A stretch of DNA of 64,000 bases from Magnetovibrio sp. (GTDB taxonomy: Bacteria > Pseudomonadota > Alphaproteobacteria > Rhodospirillales > Magnetovibrionaceae). A program made the position numbers and the translations under genes. Positions within the stretch are counted from its first letter, which is position 1. Each line of letters begins with the position of its first letter. The notes under the pieces were generated by a model. The model did not search any database. It had not been told where the DNA came from and saw nothing but the letters and a program-made list of their open reading frames with translations. This document shows, piece by piece, positions 1 to 7,797 of the stretch. The stretch lies in assembly GCA_026196495.1 (NCBI GenBank), contig JAPHSY010000001.1, positions 186,001-250,000 of the forward strand. Direction: 5' to 3'.

Positions 1-80
1 CAAGTAGCACATTGTATAAATTCTAATGTGTTACATAAAAGCAACACAAAGAGGGTGTGTTGAACACCTAAAAAGATACA

Positions 81-114
81 AAAAAACGCCGCCCAATTGA
101 GGCGGCGTTTTTAT
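81..114 (-). terminator. Rho-independent terminator of the OmpA-like lipoprotein gene
   Basis: A perfect GC-rich stem (ACGCCGCC / GGCGGCGT) encloses a 7-nt loop and is flanked by six A's on the left and a T-run on the right, so it can work in both directions. It lies 24 bases past the stop of the minus-strand gene that ends at 138. Confidence 0.85.
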
Positions 115-137
115 TTAAGTTGATACTTTGTGGCGAT

Positions 138-1292
138 TTAACGCAAATACAAGTGTACTTCGTTACCTTTGGCGCCAGCCGTGGTTTTGCCGGAAACGGC
201 AACACGTGCAGGCGGCAAGCCCATTTCGGTGAGGGAACGCAGAACGTCTTCAGCATGGCGACGGGCTTTGGTGGAATTCAAAGCCACACGTGCTGGACCA
301 CCAGAGGCCGGGGCCACAGCGACCAAGTCAAAGGCGGCGTTGGGACGGCGTTCGAGAACTTTGCCAACAGCGTTATAAAGCGCTTGTTGGTAGGCCACTT
401 TGTCGCGATCAAAGCGAATCACCACCAACGGGCGACGACCGGACGTATCCATCGGCTTACCTGCAATCGGGCCGGGACCGGAAGCGGCCTTGGCAACGTT
501 GGACAGGCTTGCACCGTAGATTTCACCGGTTTTAATGCCCGCAGCTAAGGTGTTCAAGTTGGAACGTTCCGTAGCGACATAGTTGCTTTGGCGACGGATG
601 TCGTCGGTGGTTTCTTTAAGCAGACGCTCAATCAACACAACCGTTTGGTCGACTTCATCTTGCAAAATGGCCAATTGGCGGTGGTCTTCGTCAACCGCGC
701 CGGAAACGCCAAATGCAGCAGCCGTCGATTCGGCGAGGTAAGAAGACATGGTCGACATGCCCGCAACCGAAGTGGCCAACTTGTTCATGGACGCAATGCC
801 CACGTTCAGATTATCCAACGACACTTGTGCACTGTTGAATTGTTGCACCAAGATCGGGTTGCCGGGTGTGGTACCGACTTGCAAACGGGAATTCACCGCA
901 GCAACCGTGTTGTGATAGGTCTGGGCATTGCCCACCATATCCGCACGCATGGTCTGCAGTTGGCCGTTGTGGTTGGACACCTGGTCTTGCAAGCGTTGCA
1001 ATTCAGAGCGCAGCTCAGCCACCTTACGTCCGACGAACGTCCCGGTGTCTTGGCCGGGCGTCACGCCTACAGGCTGAAAATTGGTCGTACCGAGTAGCGG
1101 CGGCTGATTAGCCATACCGGTATCTGCGGTTTGTGTGGTCGGAGCCGCCGGTGCCGGTTGCGCCGCAGCAGGCGTTTCCGCCGCCGGGTCTTCACCGGTC
1201 AAAGAAGGCCATAGGGCTGATTCGGAAAACGAGCAAGCCGGCAGAATAACTGCGGCCCCCACGATTAATGCCCGGAACTTCGAAAAATCCAT
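138..1292 (-). CDS. Outer-membrane lipoprotein with OmpA-like C-terminal domain
   Basis: The 384-aa product starts with a lipoprotein signal peptide: a hydrophobic stretch to about residue 20 ending in a lipobox (LPAC-S), so the mature protein should be lipidated. A Pro/Ala-rich linker (about 35-75) is followed by a helical, heptad-like region (about 85-250). The C-terminal ~110 residues resemble an OmpA/MotB peptidoglycan-binding fold: a VVIRFDRD strand, a helix with KVLERRPNA, and an ending with KARRHAEDVLRSL then ARVAVSGKT. The canonical NxxLSxxRA signature is weak, so peptidoglycan binding is inferred. It is monocistronic, with its own terminator. The start is the only good ATG ahead of the signal peptide. 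Confidence 0.75.
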   Translation of the reverse strand: MDFSKFRALIVGAAVILPACSFSESALWPSLTGEDPAAETPAAAQPAPAAPTTQTADTGMANQPPLLGTTNFQPVGVTPGQDTGTFVGRKVAELRSELQRLQDQVSNHNGQLQTMRADMVGNAQTYHNTVAAVNSRLQVGTTPGNPILVQQFNSAQVSLDNLNVGIASMNKLATSVAGMSTMSSYLAESTAAAFGVSGAVDEDHRQLAILQDEVDQTVVLIERLLKETTDDIRRQSNYVATERSNLNTLAAGIKTGEIYGASLSNVAKAASGPGPIAGKPMDTSGRRPLVVIRFDRDKVAYQQALYNAVGKVLERRPNAAFDLVAVAPASGGPARVALNSTKARRHAEDVLRSLTEMGLPPARVAVSGKTTAGAKGNEVHLYLR

Positions 1293-1603
1293 TTCGCGCG
1301 TTCGCCTTTAAAATTGGAACCTAAACATTGTGAAAAGGTTTCCCCCAGGAGTGAGACTGAAATCATTCAAAATAAATGATATCCACTTGCCTCACAGCGA
1401 TTTTTGCAGCGATCTTAACCAATGCCAAAAGCGGCGGCAAGGGCCGATTTTCATAAATGCTATCAAGGCCTATGGTTTGTTGTAGTAAAGAAAAATGGAA
1501 TTGATCACAAGATTGGAAAAAAAAGCGTCATCTTCCTCTTGCCAACCGCTCTGCACTGAGTTAGTTTCCGCCCGCTTCCACCGAATGGTGCGGGGCAACA
1601 TAT
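1293..1603. other. Intergenic region between the lipoprotein gene and tRNA-Arg
   Basis: About 310 bases without a convincing ORF. It must hold the leftward promoter of the lipoprotein gene and the rightward promoter of the tRNA. The only structure seen is an A/T-rich inverted repeat ATCATT-N7-AATGAT at 1362-1380, which could be an operator or chance. Confidence 0.5.
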
Positions 1604-1680
1604 GCACCCTTAGCTCAGCTGGATAGAGCATCTGACTACGAATCAGAAGGTCGGGCGTTCGAATCGCTCAGGGTGCGCCA
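1604..1680 (+). tRNA. tRNA-Arg (anticodon ACG)
   Basis: The gene folds as a complete cloverleaf: acceptor stem GCACCCT/AGGGTGC, D-arm GCTC...GAGC, anticodon stem TCTGA/TCAGA with loop CTACGAA (anticodon ACG at 1638-1640), a T-arm with GTTCGAAT, discriminator G and an encoded CCA. ACG is read as ICG after deamination, decoding CGU/CGC/CGA arginine codons. Confidence 0.96.
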
Positions 1681-1684
1681 AATA

Positions 1685-1732
1685 AAACCCCGGAGATCAA
1701 CTGCATCGCGGTTTAGAGCTCCGGGGTTTTTT
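1685..1732. terminator. Bidirectional terminator between tRNA-Arg and the MocR gene
   Basis: Stem AAACCCCGGAG / CTCCGGGGTTTTTT with a 23-nt loop. The T-run on the plus strand ends tRNA-Arg transcription; the A-run on the left gives a U-tract for the leftward MocR gene, whose stop is at 1750. Confidence 0.8.
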
Positions 1733-1749
1733 GTTTGATGTGAACTTTA

Positions 1750-3156
1750 TCAAGTATGATTTTCCAATATTTCCTTTAAAATCAATGCTGAGCGTTGCAT
1801 GTCGTCGGGTTTGAAACCGCAAAACCCAACCAATAAACCAGACCGATTTTGGGGTTGTGCGTAATATGTCGACAATGGTGGGCAGATGACGTTTTCACGG
1901 GCGGCTTGGCTAGAAACAGCAACATCATCCACATTTTCGGGCAAATTTAGGACGATCTGCATCCCGGCATGATGGTCCGTCCATGATCCAAAGTTGTTCA
2001 AATGTGTTTTTAAAAGGTCCAAGAGGATCTGCCTACGTTCCCCATATATTCGGCGCATTTTTCGGATGTGGCGGTGGAAATCACCATTTTGCATAAAAAT
2101 CGACAGGGGCCGTTGAGCACTCAAACTGGCTTTGGCGCCATAGCTGCGTAAATTTTCACGCACGGCTCCGACAAAAAATTCGGGCACCACCAAGAACCCC
2201 AAACGCAGAGTTTCGGAAAAAATTTTAGAAAAGCTACCGATGTAAAATGTACGGCCATATTGGTCCAATCCTGCCATGGCCGGAATTGGCCGGCCGGCAT
2301 AGCGAAATTCGCTGTCGTAATCATCTTCAATCAACCACGTACCGTTGTTGCGGGCCCAGGTGAGAAACTGCACCCTTCGTGCTGTGCTCATGGCCCCGCC
2401 TAAGGGAAAGTTTGAGGATGGCGTTAATAACGTAATGGGTGGGGCAAACGGGGCATTGGGGGGTGTTTGTGCCCCTTCACTGTCCTGGCTCATCCAGCTG
2501 GGTTGTAGGCCTAAACTTTGTACCAGGGAACGAAGTGGCTGATAGCCAGGGTCTTCCATGGCGATGGCGCCCCCGCGTGCGGTGATGGTGCGCACGCACA
2601 GCTCCACCGCATCGGCCGTACCTGCAGTGATGACAATGCGTTCCGGTGAAACGGCAAAACCGCGCCACTCGCTTAAATATGCGCCAATGGCGTTGCGCAG
2701 TTCAGGGTCACCAAAGGCATCCATGAATTGGGTTAAGGCTTCCGGTTCTGTGCGTGCCACCTTGGCAAAGCATTTGGCCCAGGCCCGATGGGGAAACAGG
2801 TCCATATCCGGTCGGCCCGGCTGCAAGGGCTGTAAAGTCGTCGGTGCAAAGTCATGCTCAAACTGGGTGACAACAGGTTGGCTGGGCAATTCTACGGAAC
2901 CGATGGCGCTGACATAAATGCCCGATCCTGTGCGGCCTTCGACGAAACCTTCGGCTTCCAACTGGTCATAAGCGGCCACCACTGTGGCGCGGGATACGGC
3001 CAGTTCTTCGGCCAACCGACGCGTGGCAGGTAAGCGACTATTGGCGGCCTGTTCACCAGAGATAATTCGCCGCCGCAGGGCTTCATAAATCTGTGCGAAC
3101 AGAGGCGTCGCTGACTGCGGGTCGAGGTCAAGAGATAGGATGGGGGCATGGACCAT
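1750..3156 (-). CDS. MocR/PdxR-type GntR-family transcriptional regulator with aminotransferase-like domain
   Basis: The 468-aa protein has the two-part MocR layout. An N-terminal GntR winged helix (about residues 12-80; LFAQIYEALRRRIISG, then TRRLAEELAVSRATVVAAYDQLEAEGFVEGR) is joined to a fold-type I aminotransferase domain (about 110-465) that usually binds PLP as effector; the Schiff-base lysine is likely the K of GSFSKIF. Length is normal for the family. It diverges from a PNPOx-fold gene at 3263 with about 100 bases between, so that gene is the likely target. This matches the general MocR habit of controlling B6- or amine-related neighbours; the specific effector is unknown. Confidence 0.88.
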   Translation of the reverse strand: MVHAPILSLDLDPQSATPLFAQIYEALRRRIISGEQAANSRLPATRRLAEELAVSRATVVAAYDQLEAEGFVEGRTGSGIYVSAIGSVELPSQPVVTQFEHDFAPTTLQPLQPGRPDMDLFPHRAWAKCFAKVARTEPEALTQFMDAFGDPELRNAIGAYLSEWRGFAVSPERIVITAGTADAVELCVRTITARGGAIAMEDPGYQPLRSLVQSLGLQPSWMSQDSEGAQTPPNAPFAPPITLLTPSSNFPLGGAMSTARRVQFLTWARNNGTWLIEDDYDSEFRYAGRPIPAMAGLDQYGRTFYIGSFSKIFSETLRLGFLVVPEFFVGAVRENLRSYGAKASLSAQRPLSIFMQNGDFHRHIRKMRRIYGERRQILLDLLKTHLNNFGSWTDHHAGMQIVLNLPENVDDVAVSSQAARENVICPPLSTYYAQPQNRSGLLVGFCGFKPDDMQRSALILKEILENHT

Positions 3157-3262
3157 TAAATTGGACTGCTATGATTGAATCTAAGTGGATATTTTGAGTA
3201 TGCCAATGTTGCGCTAAAAATCAATTGTCAACGTTAAGGCTTGGCGAAAAAGGATGATTGAT

Positions 3263-3916
3263 ATGAACGAGATATTGCAAAAAACTGAACGCACACGGCT
3301 AAGACGCGCCCATAAACGTGGGGCTTTTGACCGTCAAACTGTGAATGCCATTTTAGATGCACAACCGCTGTGCCATATCGCCTATGTCATTGAGGGCAGC
3401 CCCATTGCGATGCCGTCCGTTCAATGGCGCGAAGGTAACCATGTGTACTGGCATGCGTCTTCGGCTGGTCGTGGCATACGTGCTGTGTCGGAGCAAGATG
3501 TCTGTTTAACGGTGTCGATTTTGGATGGGATGGTGTTGGCACGCTCTGCCATGCATCACTCGGTCAACTACCGCTCAGCTATGATTTTTGGGCGCCCACG
3601 TGTGATTGAAGATGCCGATGTGAAAAAAGAAAAACTCGGTAATCTCATTGATGTGCTTTATCCCGGACGTAACGCGATTTTGCGGCCCATGACGGATCAG
3701 GAACTTAAAGCCACGGCTGTTGTATCCATGCCTATTGAAGAAGCATCGGCCAAAATCCGCAGTGGTGGCCCCGTGGATGATGAGGAAGATTATAGGTTGG
3801 CGATATGGGCAGGGGTCTTGCCTGTGACGACCAGTGTTGGTGCGCCTGTGTCCGACCCCCGAAATACAGATGGCGTGAGCCCACCGGATCACGCCATCCA
3901 TTTCAAACTGGGATAA
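3263..3916 (+). CDS. Pyridoxamine 5'-phosphate oxidase-like (split beta-barrel) flavoprotein
   Basis: The 217-aa protein resembles the small PNPOx-like family (NimA/MSMEG type): R-R-A-H-K-RG-AFD near the N-terminus, then LCHIAYVIEGSPIAMPS, typical of the flavin-binding split barrel, and LDGMVLARSAMHHSVNYRS, which often contacts the phosphate of FMN or F420. Substrate cannot be read. The ATG at 3263 is preferred over 3254 because an AAGGA Shine-Dalgarno sits 8 bases before it, while the earlier ATG overlaps that motif. It is divergent from the MocR gene, which probably regulates it. Its stop lies two bases from that of the convergent DoxX gene. Confidence 0.78.
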   Translation: MNEILQKTERTRLRRAHKRGAFDRQTVNAILDAQPLCHIAYVIEGSPIAMPSVQWREGNHVYWHASSAGRGIRAVSEQDVCLTVSILDGMVLARSAMHHSVNYRSAMIFGRPRVIEDADVKKEKLGNLIDVLYPGRNAILRPMTDQELKATAVVSMPIEEASAKIRSGGPVDDEEDYRLAIWAGVLPVTTSVGAPVSDPRNTDGVSPPDHAIHFKLG

Positions 3917-3918
3917 GT

Positions 3919-4380
3919 TTATTTGTCTGGTGCAGATCGGTTGATGAATTTACACACCAGCTGATCGGCAGCCAGCCAGCCGTGTCCGCGCGCGATGATG
4001 AAAATAAGGACTGCAGACCACAGTAAATGGTCAGGCCAGCTACCTGGATAAACAAAGATCTGGATCACCATGGTCATGCCCAACAGGCCCAATGCAGACA
4101 GGCGTGTGGCGAGCCCAATTACCAATAAAGTACCCAGAACATGTTCTGCGGTGGTGGCCATCATGGCAGCGATTTCGGGGGGGATGACGGGGACTTTGTA
4201 TTCTTCGCGAAACAGGTACAAGGTGGTGTCGGTGATGTTGAAATCCCCATCCACTTTGGTTTGACCGGCACGGACAAAAAAAGCACCCATGCCGACCCGG
4301 GCCATCAAGAGAATCAGGTTATCCGGTACGGCTTTGAGACGATCTGTGGCTTGTGAATAAAGATCAAGTAGAGAAGACAT
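3919..4380 (-). CDS. DoxX-family membrane protein of the bufferin operon (BufD-like)
   Basis: The 153-aa inner-membrane protein has about four hydrophobic segments (about 22-42, 65-90, 92-112, 115-135), as in DoxX/DUF417-type proteins. It is the last gene of the bufA1-bufB-bufC-doxX run, which is the usual order in proteobacterial bufferin loci. Its role there is not settled; a redox or membrane function is inferred. The ATG at 4380 was chosen because GGAGAG lies just upstream; the in-frame ATG at 4392 has no ribosome site. Confidence 0.8.
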   Translation of the reverse strand: MSSLLDLYSQATDRLKAVPDNLILLMARVGMGAFFVRAGQTKVDGDFNITDTTLYLFREEYKVPVIPPEIAAMMATTAEHVLGTLLVIGLATRLSALGLLGMTMVIQIFVYPGSWPDHLLWSAVLIFIIARGHGWLAADQLVCKFINRSAPDK

Positions 4381-4407
4381 TGGGCTCTCCATAAAAATTA
4401 AATGTAT

Positions 4408-5169
4408 TCAGCGCTGGAATGCACCAGCGGCAATTAAAAGACCTAAGGCGTTGGGGGCTTCGTTGGCATCACCGATACCTTCGACAGCTCCAAAAGCATC
4501 TTCAAGACATGCTCCATCTGCGAGGCACGAAGCCAACGTGAAGCCACCAGCACCAAGTTCGATAATTTGCACATCAAGCTGGGATCGCACCAAAACCAGA
4601 TGATTTTCACCATCATCCAAATTGACCAAGGCCTCCGGGTCGGCATCACATTGATGTAGATCCCAAATTTGTTTCAAAGGATAAGGGCTTGTGATCAGGC
4701 GCAGACTGGGGTGGGGATTTAAGACCAATGCATTAAGATCATCGGCGCCAATAGCGCCCAAATCAGCGGTGGTCATCACCGGGGCAGCAGGGGCATGAAA
4801 CGATTCATTCCACAGCCACTCCAACCGCGCGACGTCTTCAATGTAGGGCAGTTCGGCAAGAGATGGGGTGTGGCCCAAGAATTCAGGAAAGTTGGCTCCG
4901 TATTCAAACAAACACGGCGCGGTGGGAGGATTGGTGCGGATGTATTGGCGGGTCAGGTTGGCAAAGAACTCATCCCCTACGAGGGCTTTAACAATGCGAA
5001 AGGTCGCGCCTAAGCTTTCACCCAGCAATATGGTGGTGTTGTTGCGGTGAATGGACAGGCGTTCTTGTGTGCTGAATCCATCGCCGATGATGACGCCTGC
5101 CAACGGTGCGGCATCGCCGCCTAAGGAAACCGCGCGCATGGCGCTTTGCAATTCAGCGAGCGTGGGCAT
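4408..5169 (-). CDS. bufC: DUF2063 partner protein of the MNIO enzyme (BufC/HvfC family)
   Basis: The 253-aa protein starts with a DUF2063 domain (about residues 5-95; RLSIHRNNTTILLGESLGATFRIVKALVGDEFF is the family hallmark region) and has a less conserved C-terminal half rich in acidic residues. In characterised MNIO systems this partner binds the precursor and helps the DUF692 enzyme modify it. The gene overlaps the 3' end of bufB by 17 bases, so the two are probably translationally coupled. The DoxX gene follows after 27 bases. Confidence 0.85.
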   Translation of the reverse strand: MPTLAELQSAMRAVSLGGDAAPLAGVIIGDGFSTQERLSIHRNNTTILLGESLGATFRIVKALVGDEFFANLTRQYIRTNPPTAPCLFEYGANFPEFLGHTPSLAELPYIEDVARLEWLWNESFHAPAAPVMTTADLGAIGADDLNALVLNPHPSLRLITSPYPLKQIWDLHQCDADPEALVNLDDGENHLVLVRSQLDVQIIELGAGGFTLASCLADGACLEDAFGAVEGIGDANEAPNALGLLIAAGAFQR

Positions 5170-6061
5170 GTTGTGGCTCCGGTTTGGTCACATCGGTGTG
5201 GCGGTGTTGGTCTAAGACGCGATCAGCTTTGGCGGCCTCGCCTAGCAATACACCCAATTCAGGAATGTTACTGTCCCATTCGATTAGGGTTGGTTTTGGT
5301 CCCATCAATGCGATGGTGTGGTTGTAAAGATCCCATACCGCATCGCAAATGGGGGAGCCGTGATCATCAACGCGAATGGTGCGCCCACCAATCACGGTTT
5401 TGCTGTGTCCGGCCATATGAATTTCTTTCACCAACTCACCAGGGATTTGGTTGATATAATCAATAGGGTCAAAGCCGTGGTTCTTGGCGCTGACATAGAC
5501 GTTATTGACGTCCAGTAAAATGCGGCAATCGGTGCGCTCCGCCACCGCCAATAAAAACTCAGGTTCTGGAATAACGGAATGTTCGTAGCGCAAGTACGAT
5601 GATGGGTTTTCGATCAAAACCCGGCGTTTCAGCGTATCTTGCATCTGCACCACGTGGTCACAGAAAATATCTAAACTTTCTTCGGTATAGGGCAGTGCGA
5701 TCAAATCGTTGAGGTAGACACCATCAGCAATGCTCCACGACAAATGTTCGGACACCGCACCGGGCTCCAGGCTTTGTTCAAGAGTACGCAGGCGCCCAAG
5801 ATGGTTTTTGTCCAATGGTCCGGCAGAGCCCAGTGACAAACCAACACCATGCATGGAAATGGGGAAGCGTTCGCGCATGGCCATCAGCCAATTGTGGGTT
5901 GGGCCGCCTTGGCACATGTAGTTTTCACTGTGCACTTCCAGCCAACCGATGTCGGGCTGGGTTTCCAGGATTTCTTGGTAATGTTGGGCCTTGAGCCCGA
6001 TCCCGGCACGTGCGGGGATCGGGCTTTCAAGACGATGCGCGGTTTGGGCCTGTTGGTCCAT
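5153..6061 (-). CDS. bufB: Multinuclear non-heme iron oxygenase (DUF692, MNIO), bufferin maturase
   Basis: The 302-aa TIM-barrel enzyme belongs to DUF692/MNIO, which uses a two- or three-iron centre to modify cysteines of a ribosomally made peptide. Likely metal-ligand segments are visible: MHGVGLS, SEHLSW, IENPSSY, LLDVNNVYVSAKNHG, IHMAGH, VDDHGSPI and LIEWD. Length is normal. It lies 29 bases after bufA1, its presumed substrate, and overlaps bufC. In bufferin systems the reaction is reported to form thiooxazole rings on cysteines; that is family knowledge, not visible here. Confidence 0.9.
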   Translation of the reverse strand: MDQQAQTAHRLESPIPARAGIGLKAQHYQEILETQPDIGWLEVHSENYMCQGGPTHNWLMAMRERFPISMHGVGLSLGSAGPLDKNHLGRLRTLEQSLEPGAVSEHLSWSIADGVYLNDLIALPYTEESLDIFCDHVVQMQDTLKRRVLIENPSSYLRYEHSVIPEPEFLLAVAERTDCRILLDVNNVYVSAKNHGFDPIDYINQIPGELVKEIHMAGHSKTVIGGRTIRVDDHGSPICDAVWDLYNHTIALMGPKPTLIEWDSNIPELGVLLGEAAKADRVLDQHRHTDVTKPEPQHAHAR

Positions 6062-6090
6062 GATGCGCGTCCTTTCCTAAAAGGGCTGTC

Positions 6091-6351
6091 TTACATAGGT
6101 TTGTCGGTGCTACCGGCAATTTTTGCACAGGTGCCTTTTGGAACAGCAATGAACGCATCTTTTTGGTGATCCATTTTGGATGTACCAGCACAAGATGATG
6201 TTGCGGTTTGGCAATCGTTGTGGCCAGCTTTAGCAACGCCGTAACATTTTTCCATTTCGGCAGCGCTGGCTTCGTGCATAGCGCCTGCGGACAGGGCAAC
6301 AGCAACTGCGGCGGCGAGAATCGGGGCTTTGCTCATAGATTTAACAGACAT
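6091..6351 (-). CDS. bufA1: Bufferin 1 precursor (DUF2282), copper-binding RiPP
   Basis: The 86-aa precursor has an N-terminal signal peptide (hydrophobic to about residue 24, likely cut after ASAA at 31) and a short core with four cysteines at 36, 47, 54 and 75 in the DUF2282 pattern [24 protein letters not shown]. Unlike most RiPPs, bufferins carry a Sec signal and act in the periplasm, where the modified peptide is reported to sequester copper. The true start is the ATG at 6349-6351: GGAGGAA lies just before it, whereas the longer reading would use a TTG inside that ribosome site. The first gene of the operon. Confidence 0.92.
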   Translation of the reverse strand: MSVKSMSKAPILAAAVAVALSAGAMHEASAAEMEKCYGVAKAGHNDCQTATSSCAGTSKMDHQKDAFIAVPKGTCAKIAGSTDKPM

Positions 6352-6386
6352 AGTTTCCTCCAAAGTATTATAAACTCGTTATGGTT

Positions 6387-6398
6387 CCCGATATCGGG
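6387..6398. repeat. 12-bp perfect palindrome in the bufA1 leader
   Basis: CCCGATATCGGG lies between the sigma-F-like promoter and the bufA1 start. It could be an operator for a metal-responsive repressor or a small leader hairpin; no known box was recognised. Confidence 0.45.
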
Positions 6399-6438
6399 GG
6401 TAAATCGGCAATTGGTTTTGTGTGCCGACCCTCACTAT

Positions 6439-6464
6439 TTCGTTGGGGCACCAGATTGGGTTAC
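6439..6464 (-). promoter_or_regulatory. Putative sigma-F-type ECF promoter of the bufferin operon
   Basis: Read on the minus strand the sequence is GTAACC (6464-6459), exactly 16 bases, then CGAA (6442-6439). This is the arrangement I recall for Caulobacter sigma-F targets. It points towards bufA1 and would give a leader of about 80 bases. The sigma gene it would answer to starts at 6525 in the opposite direction. The match is seen; its use is inferred. Confidence 0.7.
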
Positions 6465-6524
6465 ACTGTTTTTTTAAGTGGACGTCCAAAAGCGCAATTC
6501 AATAAGAAAGTGTGCATCGCAAAA

Positions 6525-7112
6525 ATGATTAACGAAACTGAGCGCGCCCAACAAGACCGCCAATGGTCTGAGTGGATGTTTCAAGCTCAAGAGGGCGATG
6601 GGGCGGCCTATCAGAATCTTCTGATGGCTGTTTTGCCACTGGTGCGCGCGATTGTTTCCAAACGCATTGCCGATCCCGACAAGACCGAAGATATTGTTCA
6701 AGAAGTTCTCATGTCGGTGCACAAAAATCGTCACACCTATGATCCCAGTCTGCCATTTCGCCCGTGGCTTTCGACCATTACCCAGCGCCGTACGATTGAT
6801 GCGCTGCGCAAAATTTATCGCCAAGGGGAACGCGAAACGCTGGTGGACGAATATCCTGAAACCTTTTTGGCAGATGAAACGAATATGTCACCAGAGGACG
6901 ACTTGGTGTTCGCGCTGGGTGACGATTTAAACCGTGCCCTAGACACCTTACCCGCCGGTCAACGGACTGCGGTCGAGCTGTTGAAGTTGCGCGAAATGAG
7001 CCTAAAAGAAGCGTCCGAGGCCAGCGGCATGTCTGTGGCAGCATTAAAAGTTGCCATGCATAGGGCTCTAAAGAGCCTGCGTGCCGAGATGGTCCCTAAG
7101 GCGGAGCTGTAA
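6525..7112 (+). CDS. sigF: ECF RNA polymerase sigma factor, SigF-like
   Basis: The 195-aa protein contains sigma region 2 (about 22-90; TEDIVQEVLMSVHKNRHTYDPSLPFRPWLSTITQRRTIDALRK) and region 4 (about 125-185; LPAGQRTAVELLKLREMSLKEASEASGMSVAALKVAMHRALKSLR), with no region 3. It is followed one base later by an NrsF-type anti-sigma gene and diverges from the bufferin operon. This matches the Caulobacter sigF-nrsF locus, known to control the equivalent genes under metal stress. The start is set at 6525: the open frame runs 48 codons further upstream, but that part has no sigma-factor similarity and overlaps the divergent promoter. Confidence 0.85.
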   Translation: MINETERAQQDRQWSEWMFQAQEGDGAAYQNLLMAVLPLVRAIVSKRIADPDKTEDIVQEVLMSVHKNRHTYDPSLPFRPWLSTITQRRTIDALRKIYRQGERETLVDEYPETFLADETNMSPEDDLVFALGDDLNRALDTLPAGQRTAVELLKLREMSLKEASEASGMSVAALKVAMHRALKSLRAEMVPKAEL

Positions 7113-7113
7113 G

Positions 7114-7797
7114 ATGAATATCTCAACCAATGATCTGATTGCATCCCTTTCTGAGGATTTGCCCCCCGTGCAACGTTTGGCCCATCCCGCCAAGCGTTTG
7201 GCAAAATGGGTGCTTTTGGCGTTCCCGGTGTCACTGCTCTTAGGGGCATTGGTCGAGCAGCAATCCTTTAGTTTAGTATTTGTTGAGCGCCAATCCTTTG
7301 CTTTGGCAGCAGAACGTCTTACTGAAACGCGAAGCCTACTTGAGCTGGCAGCAATTTTAATGACGGCATTGACGGCTGGATACGCAGCCCTTTGCGGTGT
7401 TCAGCCTGGTCGTTCGACGAAGGCTTGGATGCTGCCTATTTTACCATTTACAGCTTGGTTGCTTATGATCGGTGAAAGCTGCTTTGCGTTATTTCAACAA
7501 ATCGGTCCTGAACAATTTAGTTTTGCTCCGCATTGGACCTGCTATCCCTCAGTGGTGGCCACGGGGGCGGCGCCAGCGCTCGTTATGGTGATTTTGCTCA
7601 AGCGCGGAATGCTGGCGTCGCCGACTGTGACGGTGGGCCTTGCCGTCTTAGCTGCATCGGCCCTAGGTGCGGTTGGTTTGCGCTTGTTCCACCCACCAGA
7701 TGCCACCGCCATGCTGTTGATGTGGCAGTTAATTGCAACACTGACATTGTATGGTTTTGCAACGTTGGGCAGTGCTATGAAAAGCCGATTTGCTTAA
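7114..7797 (+). CDS. nrsF: DUF1109/NrsF-type membrane anti-sigma factor
   Basis: The 227-aa protein has a short cytosolic N-terminus and about six hydrophobic segments (roughly 31-48, 75-95, 103-125, 145-165, 170-187, 200-220). Cysteines occur in YAALCGV, GESCFAL and WTCYPS (C143); in NrsF two conserved cysteines are required for metal response. It is the second gene of the sigma-factor operon, so it probably holds the sigma factor at the membrane until a metal or thiol stress releases it. Its stop shares the four bases TTAA with the stop of the convergent kinase gene. Confidence 0.85.
   Translation: MNISTNDLIASLSEDLPPVQRLAHPAKRLAKWVLLAFPVSLLLGALVEQQSFSLVFVERQSFALAAERLTETRSLLELAAILMTALTAGYAALCGVQPGRSTKAWMLPILPFTAWLLMIGESCFALFQQIGPEQFSFAPHWTCYPSVVATGAAPALVMVILLKRGMLASPTVTVGLAVLAASALGAVGLRLFHPPDATAMLLMWQLIATLTLYGFATLGSAMKSRFA

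Noticed and set aside
42-62. Small hairpin CAACACA/TGTGTTG at the left edge
   Set aside because: No poly-T tract on the plus strand and no gene visible to its left, so no function can be assigned.
6381-6524. 48-codon N-terminal extension of the sigma factor
   Set aside because: No sigma-factor similarity, and it would overlap the promoter and leader of the divergent bufferin operon.
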